Below are positions 49,619 to 62,796 of a stretch of DNA of 64,000 nt, in pieces. The stretch is from Adenanthera pavonina (Eukaryota > Streptophyta > Magnoliopsida > Fabales > Fabaceae): positions 4,603,001 to 4,667,000 of the forward strand of contig JAIVEN010000015.1 of assembly GCA_026686845.1 (NCBI GenBank), read 5' to 3'. Made by a program: the position numbers and the translations under genes. The notes beneath the pieces were generated by a model. That model was not told the DNA's origin. It saw only the letters and a program-made list of their open reading frames with translations, and searched no databases. Every line of letters starts with the position of its first letter. Position 1 is the stretch's first letter.

Positions 49619-49633
49619 TGTGTGTGTGTGTGT
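49575..49633. repeat. (AG)21 then (TG)8 microsatellite upstream of TBL-B
   Basis: A compound repeat 118-176 bp upstream of the TBL-B start codon, so probably in the core promoter or 5' leader. On the coding strand it reads (CA)n(CT)n. GA/CT repeats are known binding sites for plant BPC/GAGA-binding factors. Confidence 0.95.
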
Positions 49634-49737
49634 CATTTTTAGCTTTTGGTGTGTTGGATGTTACTAGTGGATCCAATGCAATAAATGAGTGCATAGGCAT
49701 TTTCTATATAAAATATAAAGAGACCCATTATTTATAA

Positions 49738-52700
49738 GTTATGAATCTAAAATTTTATGTTCAAATTTTTTGGTGTTTATCATATTTCTTCCATTTTCAA
49801 ATAATAGTCATTCTAGTCTTATATACAAATTAATTAAGAAGGTTAATAAATACTTGTTAACCTAAGTATTATAACAAAATGTAATCGTACTTTACTAAAA
49901 TAATTATATTATATGCCTTAATAATAAATAATCTAGAGATGTTTCATCATTGAAGGGTCACCTGGTAAGAAAATAATTAATATTTTATTAGAATTCTAAA
50001 TTGACAATTGTTTGACAATCGAGGAGTGAGTCATTTTTAACCAATTGAGATATATTAATAAAGTTGATTAAAATTAGTTGACAATCTTAAATTATTTTAA
50101 TTTTCTAAAATTTCTAAAATTATATATCCTTATATAAAGGGCTGTAAAAAGCTTCTAGAGAAAAAAAGTAAGGTGAGGAAATGCCAAATAGAAAAAAGTA
50201 TAGAATTAATGAAGAGAGAAATTGATGATGGACATGATAGAGAAAAATAATTAATGATTCATCAATATTTTTTATTGACTTATGTAAAGAACCAGCGAAA
50301 AACTTTAAAAAGTGATTTACATTAAAAATTCAAAGAAAACATGTTATACTTCCTCCATTTTTGAACAATTAACACTTTCAATATTTTATTTTATTTCCAA
50401 ATAATTGTTACTTTTGAATTTTAAGATAGCATTAATTTTTTTTATAATTTTACTCTTCAATAATTATGAAATAAGAGAAAAGTATTAGAAAGTACTGTAT
50501 AATTAATAAGGTATTATAAAAAAATATAATGAGGATTTATTAATTCTTAGACTTTTTTTTTGACACTGTCATGTACTAGTTAATTTTCAAGGTTATGTCT
50601 TCTGTGGGTCTCTCAAGCGCTTTATTTAATATTGATATATTATCAGTATTTATCAGTACTAATACACAAATCTCATCAGAACTCCACACTTAAGCATTTT
50701 ATTTTTATTGTCATTTTTCTCTTTATTATTCTTTCCCATTATTAAAGAAGATCGATTTAGATAAGATCCTACCCATATCGACCATGTCAAGTTGTTTTCA
50801 AGGGTATATATATATATATAGGCCTCTCAAGCGCTACATTTGATATTTGATAATATGTTACACGAAATTTATAGAGAATGATTGGAGCCACATTGTCTGT
50901 TTCAATCCAATTTTTTATAAATATATGTATAAAAATGAATATCCATATAATCACATTTTTTTACCAGATGGTTTATGTATTTTTAATATGTAGGCCGAAA
51001 TCTCAGTTTTCTTTTTGGCCAAGATTTTTTGAATCTCTAAGTTAAAACTTTAAACAGGGTGTGGTTTCAAAACAGCGAATATGGGAAAATATCTTATTCA
51101 TGTTGATTGTTACATAAAATAAAAAATAAAATAAATGATTTTAAAGATATATATATATATATATATCTTTTTTTATATTTTATTTGATAAAAATCAGAAA
51201 AAAACATAGTTTTTATTAAATAATGATAATAATAAAAATACAATAATATTATATATTTAATCTTTTACTAAAAAAAAAAGCTGCATACAATACCTGGTGA
51301 ACTTATCAGCCTTAAATGCTAATTAAGAGAGGAGGCTATGTTTTGTAGAACAGCTAGAAAATGATTGTGGGATGCGCAGATTGTTTCTACCAATAAATTT
51401 AAATATTAAATATAATAATTGCAAATCCTACCAATTTTGTTTAAATATTTTTTTTATCAAAATCTCCACTAAACATAGTTTGTACTGTCCTTTATTTGAT
51501 ATTCTTTATATATCTTAAAAATCTATTATTATTAATAAAAGTGATGAAATTGATTATTTTCAATATATGTTTAGAATACTCATGGTTAAATAGACATGAT
51601 AAAGTTGGATTGAGTAAGCCACATGGACTATGGATCATGTAACTATTTACAAATTCAAATGATTTGAGATTTTTATACTTGTCAAGAATTTATTGGGCCT
51701 AAAAAATTTGATTACTTGATTTATTTATTTCTATTAGTAATAAAGATAAATCAATATTTTAAAATCAAATATGAAGGTATTCTTTTTCGAATGGTTGTTA
51801 TAACTTGTATGATAGATATTTATAAAAAAAACTTGTATGATAAATAAAAGAAGAGTTATAAATTTTGGATAACGTAAATATACTTAGAATTATTATTTTA
51901 AATATTAGTAATAAATTGGATGAATTATACCTTTAATTCAAAAGAAAATGATAATTATGATTTAGAATTTTTTTAAAAAAATATTATCACAAAATAAACC
52001 AAAGAGCCGTAGAATGTTTATATGTAAGTGGTCATAAATGAATTAATTATAATTCTTTTAAAATTATTAAAGAGGAATAATATAACATTCATTAGTCAAT
52101 TCAATCAAGAATAAATGTGGTGCCATTGATTTGGAATTTAAATAATTGTCTATTCATATTCTATTAATTTATAGATGAAATTTTTTTTGATAGCATTATA
52201 GATGAAAATTACATCATAGTAATTAATATGAATATAAAAATACAAGAGAAAATTAAAATATCATTATTCTGTATACATTTTTATCTATATATATACTTTC
52301 TCTATTCCTAAATAAATGATATTTCAAATAATTTCTAAAAAGATTGACATTTTCAAGTTAGGAATCTAAATTAAATAGTTTCAAATTATGGAAAAATTAT
52401 ACAATTTGCGCATGAATTATTTTATAAACTGGAATACTATTTTGAAATCAAAGTTATATGTGAAGAATTTCAAATTTTAAAATGTAATAATGACATAATA
52501 TATTCATTATCCAACTATCAATAAATTTTAAAATTCAAATTAATTTACTAAAATTATGACGTTAATAGTTATAAAATGATATTATAGTAACTAACTCAAA
52601 AAAATTAGGAAAAAAAAGAGTCAAATGAAATGGCATGACGATATGACAGGTACAAAAATAAAAAGACATATGCTACCTAATTACGTGATATTCCATATAG

Positions 52701-53729
52701 ATAGATATTAAATCAGAATTAATGTAGTATTAATGCTTTTCACCCCTAATTTTATATATATAATAGATAGATTAGTAATAAAAGATTATCACCTATATTT
52801 TGTAGTACCATGTTATAATTTTTTTAATAATAAAAAATAAAAATAATTGTAATGTAGAAAAAGAAAGTGAAAAATATTTCAATAAATAAAGAGAATATTT
52901 ATGCAGAAAAATATAAAAAAATATTAATTTATTTAATTAAACAATTTTTTCTCCAATTAATATAAATAATATGATATTTTAGGAGTACTTAATAATTTTT
53001 TCACAACTAATATCTTCGTTCTAAAATTAGAGGCAAGCACTACTGTAGAAAGTTTGCGCCTTCGAGGAAAAAAGTCAGATAGAAAAACAAATTTCTCAAT
53101 ATAGGCTCCTGAACATTTTTCCCCAACTAATTTAAATGATCATTCAAAAGCATTCCGAGCTCTCTTTTGATTGTGGATCATTTTAATTGGGAAAAAAAAT
53201 TAGAGAACCAAATTAAAACCTTGTCCCTAAATATTTAAATTAAGAGGAAAGCGCTCTTGTCTAAATTTCATTAATTAGCCAGTTTTCAGAGACATGTACC
53301 CACCAACACAGCCAGAATTGGATCTCTTAATTTGATAACCTCTTGAGTTTTCATTTCTTTCAATTAGAAATTCTTACGGTTAGAAGTAGATGGAGGGCCA
53401 AATAGAACATTGAATAATTCTCACCTTTGATATTAAAGGTTTAGTATATATGATTTTTAACATAATTGACAACTAGAATATTAATTAATTAATATTCAAC
53501 AATGGATTAGATTCAGCGAAGTGAATCTTCGTGCTCGCGTTATCAATTTAGACCCTCAATCCACATCCAACGGTAAGAATTTCCAATAGAGATACACGAA
53601 GAGGTTATCTTTCTCCTCAGTAGATGATTGTATGACTGCAAAATATATGCATTGGTCAGAACTGGACACTTCATTATATATGTAACAAATGAAGAATAAT
53701 CCATGAATGACATAAAGATCAATATTTGA
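49738..53729. other. AT-rich intergenic DNA between TBL-B and TBL-C
   Basis: No supportable gene over 4 kb. There are scattered stowaway-like fragments (TACTTCCTCCATTTTTGAAC at about 50350; TACTTTCTCTATTCCTAAAT at about 52300), (AT)n tracts at about 50805 and 51149, and a short inverted repeat near 53515. Confidence 0.6.
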
Positions 53730-56700
53730 TCAATTCATATGGATTGAATCTATATATACTGATTGAGTTTGGTTGATCAGAGCAGTATACAAGAGTTGGT
53801 TCCAAGTGTCAGGAACACCGGGGAGGCACCAGTGGGTGCAGTCTGAGGAACCGGGGCCGCCATAGCCGTAGACAGAAGGGTGGCCATCTTTTCTGAGCTG
53901 AGGGAGAGTGGTGATGTTCAGCAGATAAACCAAATTAGGGTTTGACATTCCTCTCAGAACCTTCTCTACCACTAACTCTGCAGGGTTGGCTCCTCCTGGG
54001 TACCTTTCTCCTTCCACTGGTCTCTCTTGCTTCTCACATGTATTCACTCCTGCTTCTCCCCAGTCCTTTCCACTGTAATTCAACCATGATATATAAACAG
54101 AGGAAAAGTATGTAGTTCAATCTGAGTACCGATCGATGGTTTATAAACTTGGCGCTTCTGTAATGCTCTCAGTCCTTTCCCTCAAGTTTTTGTTAGGACT
54201 AGATATATATCTAAATCATATTTTGATTAGTTTAGATTTAATATTTTAAATGAAGTATTAAACTTTAAATAAATGAATAAATAAAGCTATTTTTTGGTTG
54301 AAATATATATAATTAGTGGTGAAGAAAGAGGAGTACTTACCTGAGATGATCTGGGGATACTCCTTGAAAAAATACCTTGGTTCTTGTAGGGTCAACATTG
54401 GTCTCAACCCATTTGGCCCATGTGTTCAATGCCTTCTCATATGCTACTAAGCGATCCATATCTCTCACAGTTTGATTCCCATCTTGAATGAAATCCCATC
54501 TACGCAACACAAATTACAACTAAATAAAATAAAGAACGACGACATATATACAATATGTTATAATCATATAACCAAAAATGCGTATAATATATAAACACAA
54601 TTATTGACTATTGTTGTGCTGTAATCTTCAAGAATTATATTAATTGTGTTCTTGGGCTACCTATCTACTATGGATTTGAGGCAATTTTTCTAGTCTATAA
54701 AATATATATAAAAAGCTCATGAACCTACAAGTGGTCCCAACCAATCCACGTGTCACTCACAGATGGTCCTGTGCCACCTACAGGTGTTTTATTATGCATA
54801 TATACTTACAGCTGCTTTCTTCCAGTGTGAAGCCACCAATGCCAAGAATCGAATATCAATACATCCAGCCCTTTCCACTGTTTGCCAGATTCAATGGAGT
54901 CCAGTTTCGATCAGTACTCGACCAACACTTTCTTCAACCACATCCACCAGAAGTACATTGCGACTCATCATCACCCTCACATTATATTCCTGCAATTAAT
55001 ATTCATAAATTCCACCACCGTATAACATTATATTAGCAACTTATATGTTCCTTCTTTCCTTGTCCTGTTGTTTCTTGGTCAGTACTCTCATCTATCCCCA
55101 TTACAAATTATTTTTTACAAAGTTTTTGTGGTTCTTTTTTGGTGACAAGAAAGTTCTTATGTTCTAAATATGTCATATAGTGTAAAATATATAATTAATT
55201 AGAGCATTTAATTTTTTGTCACAAATGCCCTAATTAATTACACTTTGCAATTGATATGAGGTTATATATAGCTATAAATCAATTTAATTGTAGGAAATTT
55301 TGTAAAATAATGAATTTTTTTTTACAAATTTAATGGCTTTAACTATATTTATTAATTTATTTGAAAATATTGGAGACACCGGAAGTAGTTCTCATTTTTT
55401 TGGTCATGTTATAAAAATTAAAATGTTGAAAAATATACTTACTGTAAATGTAACTCAACCGTTTTTTTTTGCCAAGAAATGTAACTCAACTCTGAAGACT
55501 TAAAAAGTACCGCGATTACAGTTTGATCTTGCAAGTCGCCAACTAGGCTAGAAGCCACACACACGCACATATAGAGACATACTCACACACATATACATGC
55601 ATGCATGCATACATATATAATTATATTTTATTTGATCAAATAATAATTAGAAGACTATTTCTGTGATACAATCTGCTTTTCAAACCGGGTCTGCGCCTGA
55701 TTATACTACAATATTTACCTATCAGAAATTATTCTCATTAGCTTCGTGCATGCATGCCTACTTAACTAACTTGTCATTAGTTTTATGGTAAGGACTACAA
55801 TGACCACTGCATAAAAAGTATATATATCCTTATTATAATCAGTATCACCTTCCTTGGCTCATTATTTGTCACACTTTTATAAAATTAGATTCTTTTCTCC
55901 CACATAATAATGAATAACAAAGAGACCAGCAGTAATTAGAAGGTATTGCACTTCAGCTTAATAAACAAGATTATTGTGATAACTAATGAGTAATAAGCTA
56001 TAACTAATCGCAACAATGCATGCATGATTGCATTGATGGGATTAGTTATAACTTGTGAATCATATAGACACTTCAACTTAAACAAGAAGTTGTGTCTATA
56101 CTTTTCACATCACTTATTGTTTTGAGATGTTGGGGTGAAAGTAAAATTCTAACTAGTTGTAGTTGTAGACAGTGTTAGAACTGGAATTGAAACAAGAAGC
56201 TGTATCTATATGTAAAAAAAAATAATTAATATATATATATATTTTTTAACCAATTAATTAATTTGATTGGGGCAAGAAAAGAGAAGGAGAATATCTAACC
56301 AGGAAAGTGAAGGTAGAGAGAGGTCCTGTCGTAACATTGGTGTATTGTGACTGAGGAACAGTTTTATGAAGCAGACAAGTGAGTGATTGCCATTGGTTCA
56401 AACTCAAAGAGTCTCCCACAAACATTATACTCTTCCCTCTCATTCTGTTTAAGAAATCTTCACCATTGAACCTGCTTGCAAACATCATTTAAATGTTTAA
56501 TTATACCAAGTTGGTACTTTCACTTAATTTCTTTTGTTGATATTCAGATTTAATTTAGATTATTCAAATTTTATAAATAGTATATCCTAACTGTAAACTT
56601 TTTTTTTTTAAAAATTAATGATTATGAATAAAAAGTTAAAAAATATGAAATAGATGGTCCAATTGTAACAGCAGTATAGTAATGTTGTTGCTGCTACACC

Positions 56701-58257
56701 AAATTCCATAATTTGCCATGTGCTCTCCATTTGCAGACAAAAGCATGAAAGCAACCTCACAACATCTGATATATAAAATTTATTGATGTTTTGATTAAGC
56801 CAGTATACCCAAAACAAACCGATAAAATGTATGCCTTGAATCTGGCATGGATATTCAAATTAGATTTGGTTTAATAATTTAATTAATATAATTAACAAGT
56901 GCGCCCTAAGGAGTTGAAAAATCCGCATCAGATTTCACATTCAACTATCCAGAATCTTGTAGGTCACTATAAAATAGAGAAAAAGTTATCAAAAATCAAT
57001 TCTAACTGTAAATTTTTTGCTTGTTTGCTTAATTTTGAATTATATATTTTTGTTATTAGGATGTTCAATAATGAAATAATATGTGTATTATTCTTAAATA
57101 ATATCATGATAAATAATTTGATTAGGAATGTCAAATAGCAATTGTTTAGAAAATCACGGTATATGGAGCTTCGCAAATTTTACTAACTGTCACTCTTTTT
57201 TTTTTCCCTCTCTTTTTCAAATACACAAAAAAAATAAAATATGACTGCAAATCTATATTCTTCAAAATGGGAAAATGGAACAAAGAATGAAAAAGAAATC
57301 ACCGCCAAGACTCAATAAAATTGTCTAGGACTCAATAAAATACATTTTTTTTATAATAACAATAAAATTTCGGAAGCCCCATTGAGACATAGATCAGATA
57401 TGAGTAACAAAATTGTTGTGTTAAATAACTGTAGTATCCATGAAAATTATTTAAATACTAAATTTTATTTTATATTATGTCTTCCTCTTTTGTATTCTTA
57501 AAAAAATTAAAAGAAATTAAATCAATTTCAAACAAACTTCTTACACAACAGCAAGAAAAACGGTGGGAAAATGTTTGCTTAAAGATTCAAACAAAATAAA
57601 ATTAAAAATATTTTTAAAAGAACCATTTAGCATCTAATATTATTAGCTAATCGAGATTTAAGGCACAAAGTGAATTTTATTTTTTCATTTACAAGATTTG
57701 AACCCAATATTATACTTAAGGGCATTAAGTCTCTTCTGCTCACTCCCCCAGTAGTGCATGATAAAATTTAAGTTTATAATGTTAAATAAATATAATTATA
57801 AATGGTTGAAACTGTAATTTTTTAAGTTTAACACTAACTTTTTTTTAAAATAATATTTTTAAATTTGATAATATTTTCACCTTTGAAGGTAATTATAATT
57901 TTTAAGATATTTTTTTTACATAAATCGTGTTTCAGCTACGAAAAATTTATTAAAAAAGAAAAAAAAAAAAAAAGGTAGGGAGTACCTTGGCAAGTTGCAG
58001 CTTGAGGGGTGCCAACTATACTTGAGATAGAACTTATCTGGACGCCCATTCTTCTCACAATCAAACTGCTTCTCTATGAAATCACAGTCCGATGATTCAT
58101 ACAGAGGATATGATTCATCGTTCACCCAACTCCCATGAAACACATCACACTCTCTCTTCCCAGACATTCCTACTTCCTTCTTCTCCCCATGAACTGCTTG
58201 AGAAAAGAGAAAACATAACAGAAAAACAAACATACATATGGCAGAATGCCCCATCAT
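53730..58257 (-). pseudogene. TBL-C: TBL/PMR5-type gene with a frameshift in exon 3
   Basis: Exons match A and B: 57986-58257 (MMGHSAICMFVFLLCF start, PMR5N domain), 56300-56471 (FVGDSLSLNQWQS), 54810-54989, 54341-54499 and 53730-54072 (DCTHWCLPGVPDTWNQ). Exon 3 is 180 bp, against 176 bp in both paralogs, because of four extra bases near 54908-54911 (the GATC in TTTCGATCAGTACTCG). The frame then meets a stop eleven codons later. The predicted protein keeps the PMR5N and GDS parts but loses the DxxH exon, so it should not be catalytic. All splice sites and the downstream exons remain clean, so the damage is recent or is a sequencing error. The C-terminus would also be longer than in A and B. 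Confidence 0.88.
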
Positions 58258-58434
58258 ACTGAAAGAAAAAGCAACAGAGAAATGGAGAATTTGTATATTG
58301 CTAGTAATGAGTTGGTGAAGAAAGCTAGTGAAGCGCTCACAATATATAGATATTATGAGAATTGGAAATGGAGAGAAAAAGAGGGAGAGAAGGAGTTAAT
58401 TATTTTCCTACTGTGTGTTAAATGTTATTGGTGA

Positions 58435-59929
58435 ATTTAATGCTAGCTATAAATGAGTGAAAATTGTATTATATGGTATATGGCAACTTTCTGAATGATG
58501 TCCAATTAGGTTTTGTCTAATTGGATAAATGGGTTCTCAATACTTTTCGGTCTAAAATATAAGTCTTTTTTCAGAAATTTTTTTAGTCCAAAATATAAGT
58601 CCCATTTGGTGATTTCTAGGGCATTAAATGTTCTTTTTCTTATTTTGCCCTTATCTACAATTAAATATAAGAGAGAGAGTAAATTTTAAATGCAACGCAT
58701 TAGAGGAGGCATTATAAGAAAATAATTAATTTATTTGATATATTTAATGAGTAAAAATAACTTTCTTAGTTTCTGTACTATAACTCAAATGGTATTTATA
58801 TTTTGGATTTAAAAGAATATGTTGTATGGGGTTCAATTCTTGAATGCATGGCTACTGTGAGTCTCAGACCAGATGCTTGAGCCCACCACAATGAGCTAAC
58901 CAAGTATGGCCCTTAAGTCTGCAGTATGGGCCCAGTCTTTCAGCCCAACAAAAAAAATAAATACTTATGATCCAACTATGCTTCTTTTTTTTATGGCCGA
59001 TCTAACATATGCTTGGTTTGGCCCAAAAAAACATATGCTTGGGAAACCAACAATGGGTTTAGCAAGTATGGGCCTCAAGTCACATATGGCCCAACATTCA
59101 ATATCCTCATGATCTAACATTTGCTTGAGAAGACAACAATGGACTTAGCAAGTGTGGCCTTATGTTTTCAGGCCCAATATATAATATGCTCATGATCTAA
59201 TTGCTTCATTCTGAAAGAACAACCTGTGGCCAAAAAAAAAAAAAGAACAACACAAAGGTGGGCGAGAAAAAGAAAAAAAACTCTACATTCTCAAAATAAA
59301 TATAGATGGTGCATTAAGAGACAGATAGAAAGCTGGCAAAAAAAAAAAAAAAAGAGCGAGACAGATAGAAAGAAAAAAGTGGTTTAGTGTAATTATGATT
59401 TATGAGACATAGTAGTTCCTATACATGTTAACACAACATCAAAAGTAATAATATTTTATACAAAGATAAAGTTTAACTCATCAGAGGACTACTCAGGCCA
59501 AAAACAAATTCATTAGGGGACCACACACTTTTATGCTGAACAAATTTAATCATAAAGATTTTTGTAAAAATATTTAACAGAATGAATATTCTATAATAAT
59601 GTTTTATAATAATTAATTATACCTAAAACTTAATTTTAAAGAAAATTTTACAGTTTTTTTTAAGTTTGGGCACTTAGATGCAATTTTCCTCAACTTTACC
59701 GTCTTACGGTACAATGACAATTGACCAAAATTGAAGCTTCGAAAACCACGGGGCCGAACGAAACCACTCGCTTAAAATCGAAGGAACAATGATTTGTTTT
59801 TTTTTCCATTGAGGAAGGTACATACAATTAGAGCGGCGGCAACCCCAGCAGACAATTACCATCCAAACCCAATATATCACTTCTGTCTTTCGTAGCTTTC
59901 CCACCTAAACTTCGATCCAAACACTATTC
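58435..59929. other. Intergenic region with degenerate about 85-bp repeats (58874-59207)
   Basis: Three diverged copies of a block like CTTGRGAARMCAACAATGGR, then TTAGCAAGTATGGSCY, then GGCCCAACATTCAATATSCT, then CATGATCTAA begin near 58874, 59038 and 59123. They are separated or extended by low complexity. There are poly(A) runs at about 59230 and 59338. The region at 58540-58610 has a diverged inverted pair of TCTAAAATATAAGTC-like motifs. No gene seen. Confidence 0.5.
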
Positions 59930-60656
59930 CCCTTCAGATCTCTCGCTTCCTACCTCACATTTCCATTTTCCTTTACTTCCTTAACACTTCTCTGTTTCTC
60001 AATCTTTCTCAGGTCAGTTTCTCTCTGCTTTGACTGTTACGTACACTTCGAGCCCTGACTCTTACCTTGATATGTTGGTGATTGTTCATTTGCTGGGTCA
60101 TTTACGTTTGCTTTAGATTGGGGTTTTTTGGGAAAAAAAAAAGGATACTTTTGATCTTAAAGTTTTGCATTTTGTTGTGTGGGTATTCAGATTACGATTT
60201 GAATATAAGGATATACTTTTCCTCTGGTTTCTTAGCGGGGAATTCTTGTCTATAGTTGAATATAAATTGAGCTGATTTAGCCGTCCCTGTATGGATTTTT
60301 CAATTGTACAGGTGAAGTTGGAGTTCCCAGTTTGATCCGAACTACGTCTAGCAGAGTGACTATCTGAGAGCTTAGGAGAAGCTGCTTCTGTTGGTTTGAA
60401 AGACAAAATATATCTGCCTGTTTTCTGTGGGCGTGAAGACGACTATATTTACTAATGTTTATACTGTTGTAATGGGACAACTTTGATTATAAAGAAAGGT
60501 CCCTTGCCTGAACTGTGGTTCAGGTGCTAGCTGTGTTATGCACTTAAGTGAACTTATGTTGGCTACTTTGGTACCAAGCGGTGAATCAATCAGCCATTGG
60601 TTGGCTTGATTTGTCTCACAGCACATAAATGGCTATAACTCACTGTACGGACGGAA
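59930..60656 (+). promoter_or_regulatory. 5' leader of the translocator gene with a leader intron and four upstream ORFs
   Basis: A pyrimidine-rich first exon ends at 60012 (CTCAG/GTCAGT); the acceptor is at 60311 (TTGTACAG). The second leader exon holds four AUG-initiated ORFs: 60455-60472, 60472-60486, 60538-60609 (23 aa) and 60629-60691. The last one overlaps the main start codon in another frame. Such leaders usually lower translation of the main ORF. The transcription start is estimated, not proven. Confidence 0.6.
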
Positions 60657-62796
60657 ATGGTGCAGAGCGACTTGGATTCAGAAAAGGTTGACTTAAGAAA
60701 TATTGACAACATTGACACTGGAATCCTAGGTTCTGGTATACGTAGAGAGCTTTCATTTTCTCGTTGGTGTGATGAAGATTCAAGGGTCCATTTGGATCAA
60801 CAATTAGGTAATGCAGAAGCTAGAAGGGAGGAAGATTCCGATTTTGAATTGCCTTTTGTTGAAACGGATCAACAACAAATAAGATATCAGCATAAGGGTA
60901 TGCATATGAATGGTGTTGGCACCATGGGTGATGATTCTGTTTATTTGGAGGGTAATGGATCTGAGAAGTATGTTCCTTTAGACATTGAAAATGGGGCTGC
61001 TAGGGGAAAAGTTGTTGACTCAACCATTTCTTTGGCTAGTCATGGATCATTGGGAGAAAGCTCCACAAATCCTATCTCTGTTGCAGATATTTTAAAGACA
61101 TTGTTTTTCATACTTTTATGGTACACTTTCAGCCTGTTTTTGACCTTGTAAGTTCCTTCTTTAAACAAATGATTGTTATATGCATAGATTCATCATTTGA
61201 TTTTTTATTCCCCTTCCTCTCGTTTTCTTATGCTGAACTTGTAAACAGGTACAATAAAAGTCTGTTAGGTGACACTATGGGAAAGTTTCCAGCTCCTTTC
61301 CTGATGAATACTATCCACTTTTCAATGCAAGCTATGTTATCAAACTTCATCACTTGGTTCTGGTCTCATAGATTCCGAACTAGTGTTGCTATGTCTTGGA
61401 GGGATTACTTATGGCGAGGTAAATGTGTAACTTTGTATTTTATTATTTGTCTTCTTCTCTGTTGTTCACTTTGTTATGCTTATTGGAATTTACAAGGTGG
61501 AACTTCTTTATACATTCTGCCTACCAATTTAGTGTTTGTAACTTTTAGTTTTGTTGCTTTAGATTTTAATATAATTTGTAATTCATTAGGATGATAGTTC
61601 TTGTGAATTGTATATCATTTTTATGTTATTTCCTCTCTTTCCTTACTTCTTTCTCAGACGTAAACATATTGTGATCCAGAACTGGGAATATGATTATGTC
61701 TTGATATAGAGACAAGCATAGTAACTGGAATTAAAAGCATCTAGATTTTGAGTGGAGTGTAATATTTCAAATAGAATATAGATAAAAACTCTAGCTGAGC
61801 AACTTAGTATTGGACATTGACTGGTTCTTGGTCAGAGCGGACAAATATGTTCTGTGCATTCCCTATGTCTTGTTTAACTACTACCAAAGAATTAACTGAA
61901 CTTGGCATATGAATCCTTAATTGTTTTCTATCTCCTCCTGGAACTATGCTTGATAGTTCATCTCCATGTCTATATACTTCCAAAGCTTTGTCATCTCTCT
62001 CAAAGTCATTGTATTTTTATGGATAAAATGAGAATTATTAAGAATTACAATCTACTGATGTCATTCTCACAGCCCCTCCGAGAAGTTTTCACCTGTTCTG
62101 TGGCATTGTGTTTAATCTTATTCTATTGGGAGTGTCCTATTTTAAATGGAATTCCCGTGGAATTCTCATTTTTTATATTGCCAACCATTTCCTACAATTT
62201 ATCTTTATCCCAACCTCTTTCTGGACATCTTGTCCAATATCCCAATAATTTATACCATATCCCAATCTTATTACCTCATAGATGCTTGTAATTGTTTGAT
62301 CTTTTGCATTAGCATCATCTTAGTTTAATGCACTCATTTGCTAGTGATATGAAATGATTCAGGAATATTTGGGATGGAGAATGGTACTACTTTTCTATTC
62401 CCCCCCCCCCCCCCCCACTTTTATTGCAAATTTATTACTGTTTACTATATTGACTTTTCTATCAACTAATGCCACAGATGGAATTTGCCTTTCACAGTTG
62501 TACCAACCGCTCTTGGAACAGCATTGGATATTAACCTGAGTAATGCATCTCTCGTTTTCATCTCTGTCACATTTGCTACAATGGTTGGTGATGTTTCTCT
62601 TCTTTTGATTTATCATGAGAGAAATATCAAATAATTCCTATTTTCTCTTGTAATGTAACTGAAGACTGCATTTTCGCTTTTATTTTCAGTGGAAGTAACT
62701 ATCCTTATTCTCTGCATTTACCTCTATTTTATTTTCTTTCTTGCAGTGTAAATCTGCTGCTCCAATTTTTCTCCTTCTGTTTGCTTTTGCTTTCAG
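60657..62796 (+). CDS. Sugar-phosphate/nucleotide-sugar translocator (TPT family, At1g06470-like), 5' part
   Basis: Coding exons 60657-61147, 61249-61418, 62498-62583 and 62747-62796 join in frame to 265 residues. The gene continues beyond the window. The first about 140 residues are a hydrophilic, acidic cytosolic tail. The first membrane helix follows (ILKTLFFILLWYTFSLFLTL), joining directly to YNKSLLGD, the conserved YNK motif of the TPT/KVAG group. Later parts include DYLWR, VPTALGTALDINLSNASLVF and CKSAAPIFLLLFAFAF, which are typical of the family. It should be a Golgi or other endomembrane antiporter; the substrate cannot be told from this part. Between exons 2 and 3 there is a C17 homopolymer (62401-62417). 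The exon 3 donor is ATG/GTTGGT, which is weak but correctly placed. Confidence 0.9.

Noticed and set aside
49780..52320. Full-length stowaway MITEs between TBL-B and TBL-C
   Set aside because: Only single CTCC-TCC-like ends are visible; no paired inverted ends with TA duplication could be drawn.
53039..53052. CACTACTGTAGAAA, a possible CACTA terminus
   Set aside because: No inverted partner or target duplication was found; a 14-bp match alone is not enough.
54719..55036. Plus-strand ORFs opposite exon 3 of the TBL genes
   Set aside because: The same antisense frame is open at all three paralogs (39.6, 45.3 and 54.8 kb) simply because of the sense codons; not a separate gene.
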